Part shown: positions 1 through 12,133 of the stretch, piece after piece
How positions within the stretch are numbered: position 1 is the stretch's first letter
Layout: each line of letters starts with the position of its first letter
Made by a program: the position numbers and the translations under genes
Assembly: GCA_017591395.1 (NCBI GenBank)
Contig: WEDG01004255.1
Span: 37,490-101,489 of the forward strand
DNA length: 64,000 bases
From: Schistocephalus solidus
Lineage: Eukaryota; Platyhelminthes; Cestoda; Diphyllobothriidea; Diphyllobothriidae
Direction: 5' to 3'
The notes under the pieces: generated by a model
What the model was told of the DNA's origin: nothing
What the model saw: only the letters and a program-made list of their open reading frames with translations
The model's database searches: none

Positions 1-1084
1 AACCCTGATAACAGGACCAAATGCATGTCATGCAGGGTTGAGTTGCATATTCTGTATTGATCTTTCACAATCAATAGGATGTCGGCGTATAAATCAAGTT
101 TCGCAGTGCCAAATTCAGTGCTTATTGATAAGCTGAATAACATCCAAATCTCAGATCTTTTCGGTCTAGATCTGGGGTATGGCTGAAATCTGCTAATAAC
201 TTAACGAGAAACGGCCCTTGGAATATTAAATTTCTTGAGAAGAGACTCTTATATTGAAATGTTGTCAGAGATACCTGAAAATCTTCGTCACCAAGGATTA
301 CTGATTGGGAGACCTGGTGGGGTTGACTTTGGCTGAAATGGGGCCTTGACAGACTTTCAAGAAGTCTAGGATTAGATTGAGAGTTAAGGTTATGGTTATA
401 GTTAAGGTGAGCACGGGAACATCTAACCTTCCTCAAAGTTTGTGAAGGGTCACCTTTTCTTACCGGACCGGGGGTGGTCCTAATTTCCCGTCTTTCTTTG
501 TGACTTGCCCCGGTCTAGAGCTTACGTGGACGTCTACTTAACTAAAAGCGATCTATAGTGGACAAGCGATAACGATGAGTACAAAGTAATTATTTACACA
601 GCCTCTGGCAGCAGCTATCTGCAACCAGGGGTGCACCAATGCCAACTGCTAGTCGCAAATGACTTTTCATGCCCTCGAACTATCCATGACCCCAGCTATG
701 TTAGCGATGAAATCCTGATCTGATGTAAAAACAACTTGACATAAAATTCAGACGACTGTTCCGTTGACCAGTATTCTAAGATGCTGTCTGCTTACGTGGT
801 ATGGCGAATCCACATGAATATAACCCAGTCAAGTAAAGTCTGGGAACTATGAAAACGAGCCTGAGTAGCCACTACTTAGCCTACACAAGCAATCTACCAG
901 AAAACCACAATGGCATGCCCAACAAATCCCTTGGTCACTCAGGCACCAAAATCGCACCGTGAATCATGATTTAGTGAACGCTGCCTTTTCTTCCAACAGT
1001 CATTTGCCCTGTGAACTAACCAGTACAAGGACTCCACTTATTTCCTGTACCGACAGTTCACTCGTCCTTACCTTCTATGTTCAC
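1..1084. other. Non-coding flank, no gene recognised
   Basis: I see no convincing coding exon, RNA gene or mobile element except the telomere-like patch near 360-408. The 104-codon open frame on the minus strand at 122-436 overlaps that patch and has no recognisable domain, so I treat it as chance. Confidence 0.4.
360..408 (+). repeat. Degenerate telomere-like block (GTTAAGGTTA type)
   Basis: The plus strand carries a short run of variants of GGTTA/GTTAAGG spaced at 6 to 7 bases. It resembles degraded TTAGGG arrays and is the smallest of five such blocks in the window. No flanking element explains it. Confidence 0.4.
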
Positions 1085-1485
1085 TGCGTGCCCCACAGCA
1101 TGGTGTAAACAGAAACTGTGACTTGCGCTGAGTCTACCTCGCTCTGCCCCCTTGCCCTTACTCACTTGAACCCAACGTCAAGTCAGTGACTAGAAGATCG
1201 GAAGCCGAATTAGGCATAGTGGCTGTGAAAGCTAAACAGGTCAACTCTGCGTGACACAGAGAGACCTAGTCCGTCTACAATGAACCAGCTTTCCGAGCCA
1301 CGTCTTTTAGTTTACCAGCACAGTATATGGTTTTTAGAGAGGAATATGCACTGAGTAGTGAGGGGACGGAGATCCCAGAGTCGACCTCGGTCTCTTTTAC
1401 CTCTCACAGTTGGAGCCGGGCAATCATATCATGTGGGAGTTACAGCGTGAGCCTGTGCTTATGCGTGCCACCACACTTCGCTCGA
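1085..1485 (+). repeat. Degenerate family B repeat
   Basis: The stretch 1088-1212 aligns by eye with the middle of family B: CCACAGCATGGTG, then GTGACTTGCGCTG, a pyrimidine-rich CTCGCTCTGCCCCC tract, then a diverged copy of the GTCAAGACAGAGTCAAGAAGACCGG segment. The downstream GCGTGCCACCACAC at 1464-1480 matches the 3' part of the same family. Heavily mutated, so probably an old insertion; the gap between the two parts is unexplained. Confidence 0.5.
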
Positions 1486-1489
1486 ACTT

Positions 1490-4400
1490 TTGCATGGGTA
1501 TACATCTCGTACCCTTAACTGGCCCTCGTGTTAGCCTAGTACAAATCGCACATGGCCAGTTATAGGTGCACATGTACCAGTGACCCTCTCAGACCAGTAA
1601 CAAAGAGATCAGGAAAAAAATAATAACCGTGCAAAAGTCCATTAAATTGAGTATCTTTTTGCATGTGGGCACTTGCGGCACTGGGGGACGATGTAACATG
1701 CACACACAAAAAACGTACTATTGGTATTTACTCGATGACCATTTGCGCGGCAAATAACCACAATAGTACATTATTATTTAAGAATACAAAGTGAAGGAAG
1801 AACGCAGCCTTCGAACAACGATAGGTAAATCGATAAACTAGGTATGCGGTTATTAACATGCACCAAATGATCTTCTGATAATCCTTTTTAATAGTGATCA
1901 CATCAAATTTACAGGTTAGTGTTGATTATTTTAAAAGTGGGGTGTCTTGGAAACAACCGCAGTATTAAATGCTTCAAAGGATAAATCAAATTTACCACTT
2001 TGCTTATAACAGAACAACGCGGAGATAAACGTGTCGTTAAGGTTATTTTGCATAACCTTTCTCGATAGGTCGGAAGACCTGACATTTTTACCACGGGTAC
2101 TTTGATTTACAAGGAATTTTCGTAGAAGAGAGCCTAAATGGCTTCCTTCTTTGATTGTCTTTAAACCATGTCCTAAACGGATAAGCTAATCGCCTGGCTT
2201 TCATGTAAATCGACAGACCAGGCCTTATTGACGAAGTTAAATAAGACTACAGAAATGTCCTAGCGTCGTCTGCTATTTTTGTCCAGGTTTACGACATTGA
2301 CCGACCAACAGAATAGAGTCGCAACCGTAGCCTGTTAAGGCAGGTTGAACGAAGTCCCACAGGAACACTATGGTCAGTTATCTGCTGTCCAGTCCATAAG
2401 CAATAGTTTTCTTTTCTTCTAGTTTTTTTCTGACTGCTTTTCTTACCTAAAGCGAATACCCATCCGAAATCCACCGCTGAGTGGAGTCATGAAAACCGAA
2501 AACTCTTCGATTATTCAATCAAAATGTACATCATGAAGTCATGAGTTAGCTTCCTGCCGGTTGAGGTCAACAGCTTTTGAAGTGCCCCATAAAGAGCAAC
2601 TCACTCCCCAGTTCCGGGTCTCCTAACAAGGTTCCAGAATTCGGCTGATAAGTATCAATGTGCATCTAGTTAGTTGCCTTTCTCGCACTAAAATGTTCCT
2701 GAATCCTCCTAAGATGTTTGCCTGCCTGCTTTCACTGTCTACAACCAACAGAGTGAAACAGAACACCCGTTAGTAATCATGATGTTAATTATTAAGGTCA
2801 AAAAGCATATTGCTTTGTGCACTTTTAATGCCACTCAAGGCGACAAAGCGAGTGTCTGCCTGTAAACACTGCAAGCGACAGCACCTAGGCGACTGTACAT
2901 TCCGCAACTCAACTGCAACGTTGAGCTCGTGGCAGCAATTGTATCATAAAGCTAGGCATGAAGTCAACGATCTTACCTAGTGGTATTCCAAAATACAATT
3001 GACCAGGCCAGAGCTGACACGCCAAAGATAGGTGATCTCACTGACGCTTGCAAAGGCCGCTTCCGCTTGAAACCACACTCGTCTAGGGAATGTTCCCCTT
3101 CCGGTGATGACTTTGCAAAACCAAGCCATCTAACGTTAATCTGCAGTGCTATGTTTACACTGACAAGGAAGTAGACTCCAGAACTTATGCGTTGAAGGCC
3201 CCTGTCTTTACAGGCTGTCACGTAAATTGTCCTAGCTTATGGACCGCCAATAAGTTTTCTTCTGATCTAAATCGCATATACCATCGTCTGGCGCAGGCAA
3301 ACGGATAGGAAACCAAATGGTAGTTGGGCAAATTCTTTGAACTCGAGCCTTCAAACAAAACTGGTACTATTGGATGAAATGAGAGCTGCTCTCCCTAATT
3401 TAAACACAAAAACGACAGCAACGAAGGTGATCAGAGGCTTTGATTAAACTAGTATTCCCACAACCGCTGCAAATAGTACGACCACCTGCGATGAATGCAA
3501 AAGGCTGGTAGTTATAAGGTATATGCTTTGCCCTTAGAAAATGCACTCCTCTCTCTATATCCTGCAGCTCTTCTCTGTCTTAGTGTCTGATGAGAGACTC
3601 AGCTATGCACCTGACATATCGGACGAATAAATTATCATTCTGGAGGTTGAGTATCCTACGTCTCAGGCTGTCCTGTCTGTCATTCGTGTACACCGGAAGT
3701 CAATAAGTGTAGTTTTAGCAAAGAAATAACGGTCCCAGTGATAACTGCAGTGTTTCTGCTTTTACGGTTTTAACGGATTACTTGCCGGCACTTAGGAAGC
3801 ATTGACCACGTTCCCTCATAAAGATTTTAAGGAAAAATACTACATAGACAAATTTATAGCGCTAATGAACAGGAAAGATAGTATTTAGGCCTATTTTCCA
3901 ATTGGCAGACTGGAACCCTTCACTTGGGTGTAACTTCCCCCAGCTGCCAACATCGCAATGATAACATATAAGTGCTTAGGTGGTGCATATTTGTTTCCAT
4001 CGGTTTTCGAACTCTATACAACTTTAAATCTATTTTTCAGAAAGGATGCATAATTTTTCATTTATTATACGAGTTACGCAGGAACGTGTTAAGTTCTGAA
4101 ATCCTGTGACCTCAGATAAGGCGTATTTTGCCCGAAAAACTTCGATAAGACCGGTATAGTTTAAAACACAAACTGAATTTTACTTATTCTTCTAAGATCC
4201 GGACATCAACTATTCACGTTGTCCGATAGACTTTCATCAATCTCTGTGTATGTTTCCATAAAAATGATTCTAGGGCTCATATAATAAAAAATGGCTTTTA
4301 TTACGTGGCTTATTCTGCCAGAGGGTGGTATGCTGCATTTATCCCTGTACAAAATTCTCATATTTTCAGAATTAGATACAGTCGAAGGGGCAAGTACTCT

Positions 4401-5510
4401 ACTTACCTAAGGTTTCGGAGGAGTGCGCTCACCATAGTCAATGACAGTACCAGATAGTGTGAGCTGGTTGATTCGAGCATGAATCCGAAACGTCAGGCGA
4501 CTATAGTTCTTTTTCCCGCGATCGCATTAACCCCTTCCTTCCACGTAAATTTTCGTTTGCCTCGGTTATTTCCACAGCTTCCTCAAATTGCGTACTTTTA
4601 GCTACTTGACGTCTTCCATTTTTTAAATAGCAACTTTAAAGAGAAAGTGATTTCCTATAAATGTAATGTTGTAAATACATTTTGTGTATCTTCTCTGTAA
4701 ACCTAAGTATGCACCAGCAGTAATTTAGCAATGCATTTATCTGGGTGCCTTATAAAGTGATGTTGCAATAGCCGCGGACAAAAAGCGCATGTACTCCTGT
4801 CTTTCAATTGGCTCAGTATTGTCTCCCATGCTGATATGTTGACGTTGTGTACTTAATAATTCCCATGTAATAGCATATCTAAGTACATCCTTCAATGTGT
4901 ACTCTGTTTAAGGGCGTAGATTGCTGAAGTGCTCCAACGGGAAATGCTCCATTTCACAGACACTGACTAAAGAAAATTAGGAAATAATTTTTTTGAGATA
5001 ATCTTATTTGTTTGTCGACACTCTAGGCTGCCTGCTATTTTTTTTCTACTCAAGTTTGTCGATTAACCTTTTTCTTTCCATACTGTATCCAAATTCATGA
5101 ATACTGCGTCCATAAGTTCTCGAAACACCCTTATATGTTGTGATTATAATGTATATAGCCAAATGTATCAGGATTTGCAGTTAAATATATTATTTTATCT
5201 GTTGCAGGTTTGGAGGGTTCAATGTATTAAAAAACGAATGAATCTCTTGCCCGACGTTTAAAATAATCTTCGAAAAAATTAAGGATATTCTCCTATTTGT
5301 TGTTCACGGAGATGTTTGCGAATGCGGCAAACTGCGAATATCCACAAAATCAAAGCAACTTCATTCAGCTTTTATTTAAAAATACTCTAAATTCATTTTC
5401 AAAAGAAACACACTAATCCAGAACGTTTGTAGCAGTTGTTCGCAGTTCGCAAAGAAAACGGGACTACCTTAACTACTAACTACAGAGAATACAACTCTAG
5501 GCTTCAAGGC
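1490..5510. other. About 4 kb without recognisable genes
   Basis: Mostly AT-rich sequence. The overlapping 60 to 80 codon open frames on both strands at 2973-3221 have no recognisable domain and no convincing splice context. I found no repeats matching the named families here. Confidence 0.4.
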
Positions 5511-5512
5511 GA

Positions 5513-5530
5513 TCTCTCTCTCTCTCTCTC
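5513..5530 (+). repeat. (CT)n microsatellite
   Basis: An uninterrupted run of CT dinucleotides on the plus strand, about nine units. Confidence 0.85.
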
Positions 5531-6240
5531 CAGTCCTCCCAAAATATCTAGAAAAGCTTGGGCGTCACTAAAGATATATCAAGCTGACAGATTCCCCAGT
5601 TTTGTCGAGGAAATGACATTTGCTCGTTGTGCTATTTTAACGCGCAATGGGCGGAGCACAAATTTAGCAGCTTAAAAGGTACCAAGCCAATTAATTCTGT
5701 GTTTTTCTTAAATAGACCATTTTACTGATTATTACATGATAAAGTAATCAAAAAGTTAATTTTAGAAGGTTCTGTACTTTTCCTCCTTTTCCTTGCGGGG
5801 CGAGTCCACGCTTGTTCCAATTTTAACCGCAGAGAACAACCTACTTAGGTAAAATCGTCTTCTTCACTGGTCGACTAGTCCGTTAGTGCAAACACACAAC
5901 TGGTAGGCATTCCTTTTATCAGAAATAGCAAACATTCAGAAGCGCCGATCACTTTAATGTTGCGAAATTGCCACGAGAGAGAGGGAGCATTCCATAATTC
6001 GGATTGGATCCTCTGTGAACAAAATGAAGTCCTCAAAAACTGCTTTCCGAACGCTAGCGCTTACGTCTTCACAGGCCGGGGGGAGGGCGGGTGGATCAAA
6101 GATTTGAAAGCTTTGCTGCAATTCTATTTCTGACCGATTCTGTTCACGTCATAAGGAAGAAGAGTACAAATGGGAAAAAAGGTATACGCAGGTACCTACT
6201 CGATTTACGCAAATCACCCAACTGATGTTGCGAAAGACAA

Positions 6241-6243
<3 letters not shown>

Positions 6244-6281
<38 letters not shown>
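6244..6281 (+). repeat. (CA)n microsatellite abutting a family B copy
   Basis: About 19 uninterrupted CA units. The run ends directly at the GACGACAGTTCGACCGTCG start of the family B element at 6283. Other family B copies also begin next to CA/TG runs, so the microsatellite may be part of, or the landing site of, the element. Confidence 0.9.
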
Positions 6282-6282
<1 letters not shown>

Positions 6283-6284
<2 letters not shown>

Positions 6285-6590
6285 GACAGTTCGACCGTCG
6301 AAGTCCGACGATGTCCACCGTATGTTCCATGGGAAAGTGGAACAGGGACGGGGACTTGCGCCTGATTTAGTTTAAAGTGATAGTAGACTTGCGCTGCATC
6401 TACCGCACTCTCTTCTCCTCCCCACCTGAGCCCGGTGTCAAGACAGAGTCAAGAAGACCGGAGGCGGGAGAAGACGCAGGTGGCTGGCGCGGCTGGGTCC
6501 CGTTAGCCCTATCAGCCCCTAGGCGTGCCACCACACCTGCACACCTGGGGGCACACACACGCACACACACACACACCGACTGTTAAGTCC
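6283..6590 (+). repeat. Family B dispersed repeat
   Basis: Well-preserved copy. In order: GACAGTTCGACCGTCG head with a nearby inverted partner (GTCCGACGATG), GTCCACCGTATG, a GGGACGG-GACTTGCGC block, GTGATAGTAGACTTGCGCTG, a CTCTCTTCTCC tract, GTGTCAAGACAGAGTCAAG, AGACCGGAGGCGGGAG, GGTGGCTGGCGCGGCTGGG and GGCGTGCCACCACACC. It ends in a second CA-rich run. It has no coding capacity I recognise. It is highly similar to the copy at 61335-61715. Probably a non-autonomous element; I cannot tell SINE from MITE. Confidence 0.75.
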
Positions 6591-8100
6591 GACAACTTGG
6601 GAAATTACTCTCATATCTACGCCAAATGAGGAAACCTATTTTTGAGCCTTGCATGCAAAATCTACAGTCTTAGCAACAGCCCGAAGAGATCAAACCGAAG
6701 GAGGGTGACCACGCAGTCGTTCACGTCGAGGTTATTTGAAAAAAAATGACTTTGTTGATTTCGTCGCCCCACCCGAAGTAAAAAAATTGATCCTCAAATA
6801 TACTCGCCTAAGGGAACGAACACACTCGTAGTCAAACCGTTGGTGCAGAACGAGTCTACTTATCATCAGAACATGCAAGATGAAGGCTTTTTGCGGGCCC
6901 AGAGATAAGGCAGAAATCACAGCGAGTGAAGGTCATTGCAAGCAAACAAAAGTCAAGGGCATATCGACTGATTCACAGCCAGTGGGTAGCGGATTTATGC
7001 AAGGGGCTTAATGTCTAAATAAGCGAATTTAAGCCTTCTCATAGGCTGCTCATGAAGGCGTTTTGATTTCAGGAGGCACCATGGCATTGACGGCAAAATA
7101 TAATAAGAAACATGCACTAAGATATCACCAATTTACAGAAATAAATGTTAGCAAGGAAATATTTTCATTAAGACAAAACAACTTCCGAAATACCAAGAAT
7201 TGCAACGGTGACGAAAGGCTTGGTGACTGCAATTTCTCAAGACCGATGCCCATTCTCGGAACGTAAGTCTAGTCAAACACTCGTATTCTAAAAACCTATA
7301 TCCGTAGAAGATGGAATTTTCATGTTAACAGTTAAAAAAGGTGCTGACGGAATATAATTAAACTATGCAGTTACCGGATCCCAGAACCCTGACAGATTCC
7401 CAAACGAGAGTAACAGGGGCATAAGGAAAACTGCAGTAATTCTAAAAGTCAACTAAATTTCCACCCAAGGTTACAGATTCATGAACACTTTTTACAGATT
7501 TGATGGAATATTTTTGCTATCTACTTTCTCCTTTGAAAATCTGCCTTACACTTACGAAGTGTCTCATCGAGTAGTTAATTAATCAATAAAATTGAAAAAG
7601 TAGGCCTTAAAACCTCAGGAAACAAATAAACCATAACTTGTAACATCAGCCACGCGGTTCAGTCAAATAGCAATTAAAAAACGAACACTGATAGCTGTTG
7701 GTTGATAAAAGCATATAAGAACTGGTCGTTGTTAGAAGACTATAATCTATTGAAGAAGACAAGTCATCCAATGGGCAATTCTAGAATTTTGATAAGTTAG
7801 TCCTCTTGATTCCTCAGCAAATTTTCACCTTATTCAGTACTTTCGAAAACATCTCAGCCCTTTATAGCTTACCGACCGCCTAACCCAGCTTAACGGAAAA
7901 GGGCTGATTACGGTGGTGTGTGCCGGTTTTTCTTAGTAAACAATTTGTATCTACCTGTTTTCGCTTCTTGCTATTAACAGCTGAACGCAATTTCTGTTTC
8001 GATGTCGCCTGGAACTAACTTTGGCAATATATATGCAGAATGATATTACCGAAAAAAACGAGGGAGACTTGTCTTTGTCAGAAATATCATCCTGCCTATA

Positions 8101-8146
8101 TGACTAGATGCTCTGCGGCTGTTGGCGGGGTTCTATAGTGAACCCC

Positions 8147-8182
<36 letters not shown>

Positions 8183-8238
8183 AGTGTGTGGCTCACCATT
8201 CTGCTTAAGGAACATTTATGTTCCGTTGTGCCCTGGAA
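8101..8238. repeat. Opposed SINE family A tails flanking (TA)n
   Basis: 8103-8150 matches the forward tail of SINE family A (ACTAG, CTGCGGCTGTTGGCGGGG, TAGTGAACCCCAAGG). 8180-8238 matches the same tail on the opposite strand (ATGATAGTGTGTGGCTCACC, then GGAACAT and CCGTTGTGCCCTGG). Between them is a pure (TA)n run at 8151-8180. The same opposed-tail layout recurs at 40.7-41.0 kb, 42.4 kb and 49.4 kb. Confidence 0.65.
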
Positions 8239-9590
8239 ATAATTCCTGAACTTATTAAGTGCAGGACATGGAGTCAGAGGATCCAGCCATAACTATTTCA
8301 TGCTCAGACCCGAACTTTCAAATGAACGATCAACCACTGTGGAATAACCACGTAATGCCCATTCTACAAACATGTAGTACTAAAAGTAGTATGAATATTA
8401 TATGGCAAAGACATTATACCGTAGTTCCGAAAAAAAGATTCTACACTGTGTTCCCGACATAAGTACTAGCTAAAAGCCCAAAAAAGAGTTTCGCAGATCT
8501 TTCTGCTGCTGCATGATGCAGCAACGAGGATTCGCTCCCTCGCAATCCCAGTTTAGTGCTGTTTATGGTATTTGGACTCCAGAGAATAATCATGGAAATA
8601 ATTTAGGAAATTATGAAGTGCAGGACTTAGAGTCAGGTGATCCGAACGTGACGTTTTAGAGTCAGACCCGAAATTTCAATGAACAATCAACCACTGTGGA
8701 ATAACCACGTAATACCCATTCTACAAATAAGAAGTACTACAAGTAGTATGAAATGTATATGGCAAAGATTGCATACCGTACTTCGACATAGGTACTAGCT
8801 AAAAGCCCAGAAACATGTGTGGCCGAGGTTTCTGCTGCTGCACGAGGGGTTCGACTCCTCAGTGGGTCCCCAGCGTTCTCTATGGTTTCTGGTATATGGA
8901 CTCCAGAGAATAATCGGGTAAATAATTTCTGAAATTATTGGGCGCAGGACACATGGAGTCAGGGTGATTCGGACATGACTTAGGGTCAGACCCTCGAATA
9001 ATGAACATTTGGGTCGAAAGACAATCAACCACTCCGTAGAATAACCACGTAATGCCCATTCTACTAATAAACAAGTAGTACCACAAGTAGTATGAATCTT
9101 ATATGGCAAAGACGTTATACCGTGCAATTTCTCCGTGATTGATAGATACTAGCTAAAAGCCTACAGACACGTGTTTCGCCGATGTTTTGTTGCTGTGCGG
9201 ACACAGCAACGAGGGGTGCGCTCCTCAGTGGGTCCCCTAGCGTTCTCTATGCGGTTTCTGGTATATGAACTCCAGAGAATAATCGGGTGAATAATTTCTG
9301 AAATTATTAAGTGCAGGACATATGGAGTCGTGCGACTGGATGAATTTTGTGGGTCAGACCCGAAATCGAACATTTGGGTCGAAGACTATCAACCGCCTCG
9401 TGGAATAAATCCACGCCCATCTCTACCAATAAGTAGTACTACAAGTAGTATGAAATGTATATGACAAATATTGCATACCGTACTTCCGACATAGGTAATA
9501 GCTAAAAGCCTAAACACGTGTTTCGACGATGTTTCTGCTGCTGCACGAGGAGTTCGGTTCCTCAATGGGCCCCCCAGAGTTCTCTATGCA
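8236..9590 (+). repeat. Family E: four tandem ~350-bp units
   Basis: Four head-to-tail copies, anchored by AAATAATTTCTGAAATTATT-like segments at about 8236, 8596, 8919 and 9289 (spacing 360, 323 and 370 bp). Each unit then has GTGCAGGACATATGGAGTCA, GGGTCAGACCCGAA, CAACCACTGTGGAATAACCA, a duplicated AAGTAGTACTAC-AAGTAGTATGAA, TAGCTAAAAGCC, CACGTGTTTCGCCGATGTTT, a CTGCTGCTGCA hairpin-like segment, GGGTTCGACTCCTCAGTGGG and TTCTCTATGGTTTCTGGTAT. Units have diverged by indels. Open frames of 67-110 codons here are products of the repeat, not genes. A fragment recurs near 30.4 kb. Confidence 0.8.
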
Positions 9591-9599
9591 AAATTTGCC

Positions 9600-12120
9600 A
9601 ATCTTAAGCATCAAGACAATATGCATTTGAACTGCCGACGCGTGACTATTAAGTTTTCAACTTAACTGAGGGGTATTTTTGAAGGCAGTATGTGGTAGGA
9701 GCTTCTTTTAGCCGCATCGTACGCGCATACACGTTCCCCTCGTTCTGAGACAAAGAAACGCTCTGTCTCTAGAATTTCAGTACCTGCAGTGAGTGGGGCT
9801 CTTATGAGGGATATTCGCCCTCCTAAATATGAAGCAGATATCTGTGGGTCACGACAAAATAAACATAGTTTTTTTTTCACGAATCTCCGTTGAAAATTAA
9901 ATTTTGAGACCAGCCCTTTAAGCGTTAAAAATATTTGAATCGCTAAATATCAAGGGGAAGTACTGAAAGCCTCAAAAGCCTCTCAAAAATGAGTCGAACA
10001 TCAACTGTTTATTAAATAATACAGAGTAATTGGCCATTTGATCGTTAATAGCGCATAGCAGCATGTTTACTGGCATACTAACTCCTTTATCGAAGTTCTT
10101 AAGCTCTTTTTTAAATGGAGGTATTATTGTTACTGTTCAAAACATATAACAGCTACCTCATAACTTTGAAATGCCCTATATATTTTTGCAGCAAAAATGA
10201 CTACAATGTTGATGAAATAATTGGAAGTGTTTTATCTGCCCCTTAAAGCCAACATGCAATGCATTCCAAACAGCTCCCCTTGGTTGTGGTAGCTCTTTTA
10301 CAAGGATTGGAATACTTCAGTCAACAAGGTTGTTTCATGTAGTTTACCTTAACGCCCTACCACAGAACCATCCTTGTCGACGCCTTGTAAGTAATGTTTT
10401 GAAAATGTTTAGTCGCATAAAAATTGTCAAGGGATCTCAAACACTTACATTTAACAGGTTACCTGTAGACTATCGATGTGGCACGTGCTAAGTTAAATCG
10501 CAAAATACATGCAAAACTCGTCATAGTTATGTTTCCTTTTCTTCAAACACCTCTTGGATGTTCTCTGGGCGCTGATGCCGGCCTCCAGCTGATGCAGTGA
10601 ATTTCGATGACAGGTTTTGGGGGCTGAGTTGGGCAAAGGGGTGGGCGAACCCTGCGGCTGGTTACCGTTTAAAAGCCAGCAACAAACGGGCAGACAAGCC
10701 GTCCAGCTCGGTCAGCAGAACTTGAATCTCTTTGTCTGGCCCCATACTGCCATCTCCCCCCCCACCAGCCGTAGGCAGCTGTTAGTGGAAAGTGGGGGGA
10801 TGTTGCAATTAGCAGGCCAAGGGGTGGGTGTTAAGGCTGCAGTCGATTTCATACGACATGTCTAAGTGGAGTGACCAATCAGCAACTTGCGATTTAAGAA
10901 CATGTTCCCGTCCGCCTAACTATATATATGACATGTACATGGACCAGACAACACGATCCCCCGAGAGATCCCGAACCACATAGCGCAGTTTCTTTTGGTG
11001 TCTGCGTTGAACAGAGGCTGACGGATTTCCTTAACTCTAATCTGTAAGTCAAATCTTCTAATCTTGCTCAGTTATGACTCCCCGAGTAATTATTAATCAT
11101 GCAATCAATCCTTGAAAGCGCGGGTCATTAGAAACGCGTACGGCAAGCATAGCATCGGAATGTTTTTTTGTAAGGTCTTCATCTGTATTCCCTATTTACT
11201 AACTACTTAGTGGTTTAGTTCATGATAAGGGGGCTAAACTTATCAAAACGTCCTAAAATGCCTGAAAGTGTAATGGGGCTGATTTCAAGACGCGTAGAGG
11301 ACCTTGAAACAGGGCCGTGTTCTTGTAAGCTAGTCGGTGACTGATAATCTAGCTGGAACTGCGATGCACTATTGGTTTCGTATTTGGTACGAGCCAAACC
11401 CACTTATATGCGGATTGCACGCTAAAGATGCGGCCACGATTGTCTAGTTGGCACTGGCAGGTGTCAGAACTAGTCACACAAACATGCAACCTAAAGTACA
11501 CCACAATGGAACTGGCCTTCACAAAAATTTCATGTTTTGTACTTTCTCTGGCACTGGGCACTCTTATGGCCCCATTTTCTCATTGGCGCCTATGGAACGT
11601 GATCCAAATCCTGTCTGCGAAGTACGTGCATTCGTCGCAATAAACACAAAATCACCGAATAAATACTCGTTTTCTGACTAGAGGTCTCAGTTGCGGTAGA
11701 GACAGACAGAACATGAACCACTCCGTGTAAAAGGGAACACTTAGTGCTGCAATATCGACGTCCACATACACACCTACCCACATTTACCCATGCACACACC
11801 CAGGTCTCCGTTAAGGGTTCCGTGTCTGAAAATCTCTTTAATCCCCTCCTGCGTTATGTGCTGTGTTTAAATGTGCTCCTTAGTCGATAGGACTGCGACT
11901 ATCTGACATGAAGCAGAATTTCGTCAAATAAATTCTTACGCACACACACAGGGGACAGTTACCGGATGTGGCAAATTTCTGAAACTGCATCGCATTGGAT
12001 AGTCGGCAGTTTAGGCAGGCGTGGAAAGTTGCTTTAGCTCAATAGGGGAGATCACCTGCGGAAGGCTCAAACCAACATTGGATCGTGTAACAGGTGATGT
12101 ACTTGAGTAAAACTTCTTTT
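9600..12120. other. Intergenic, with a G/C-rich patch
   Basis: No domain-bearing frame seen. 10600-10870 is distinctly more G/C-rich than its surroundings (runs such as GGGGTGGG and CCCCCCCCACC). It is open for 82 codons and is followed by a CCAAT-type motif (GACCAATCAGCA, about 10871-10882). It lies about 1.3 kb upstream of the coding exon at 12134 and could be its promoter region, but I see no TATA box or other decisive sign. Confidence 0.35.
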
Positions 12121-12133
12121 TCCCTCTCTTCAG
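12112..12133 (+). promoter_or_regulatory. 3' splice or trans-splice acceptor
   Basis: A textbook acceptor: CTTCTTTTTCCCTCTCTTCAG, with AG at 12132-12133, 19 bases before the ATG at 12153. It implies either a 5'-UTR intron or addition of a spliced leader, which is known in flatworms. The sequence alone cannot distinguish the two. Confidence 0.7.

Noticed and set aside
8795..9373. Minus-strand frames of 68-110 codons as related small genes
   Set aside because: They are the same segment of tandem repeat family E read in each unit; the similarity is due to the repeat.
6241..9590. CRISPR-like array
   Set aside because: The repeats are either microsatellites or ~350-base tandem units with no spacer structure, in eukaryotic sequence.
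10617..10865. 82-codon G/C-rich frame as a coding exon
   Set aside because: No start context, splice sites or domain; the openness fits the G/C-rich composition.
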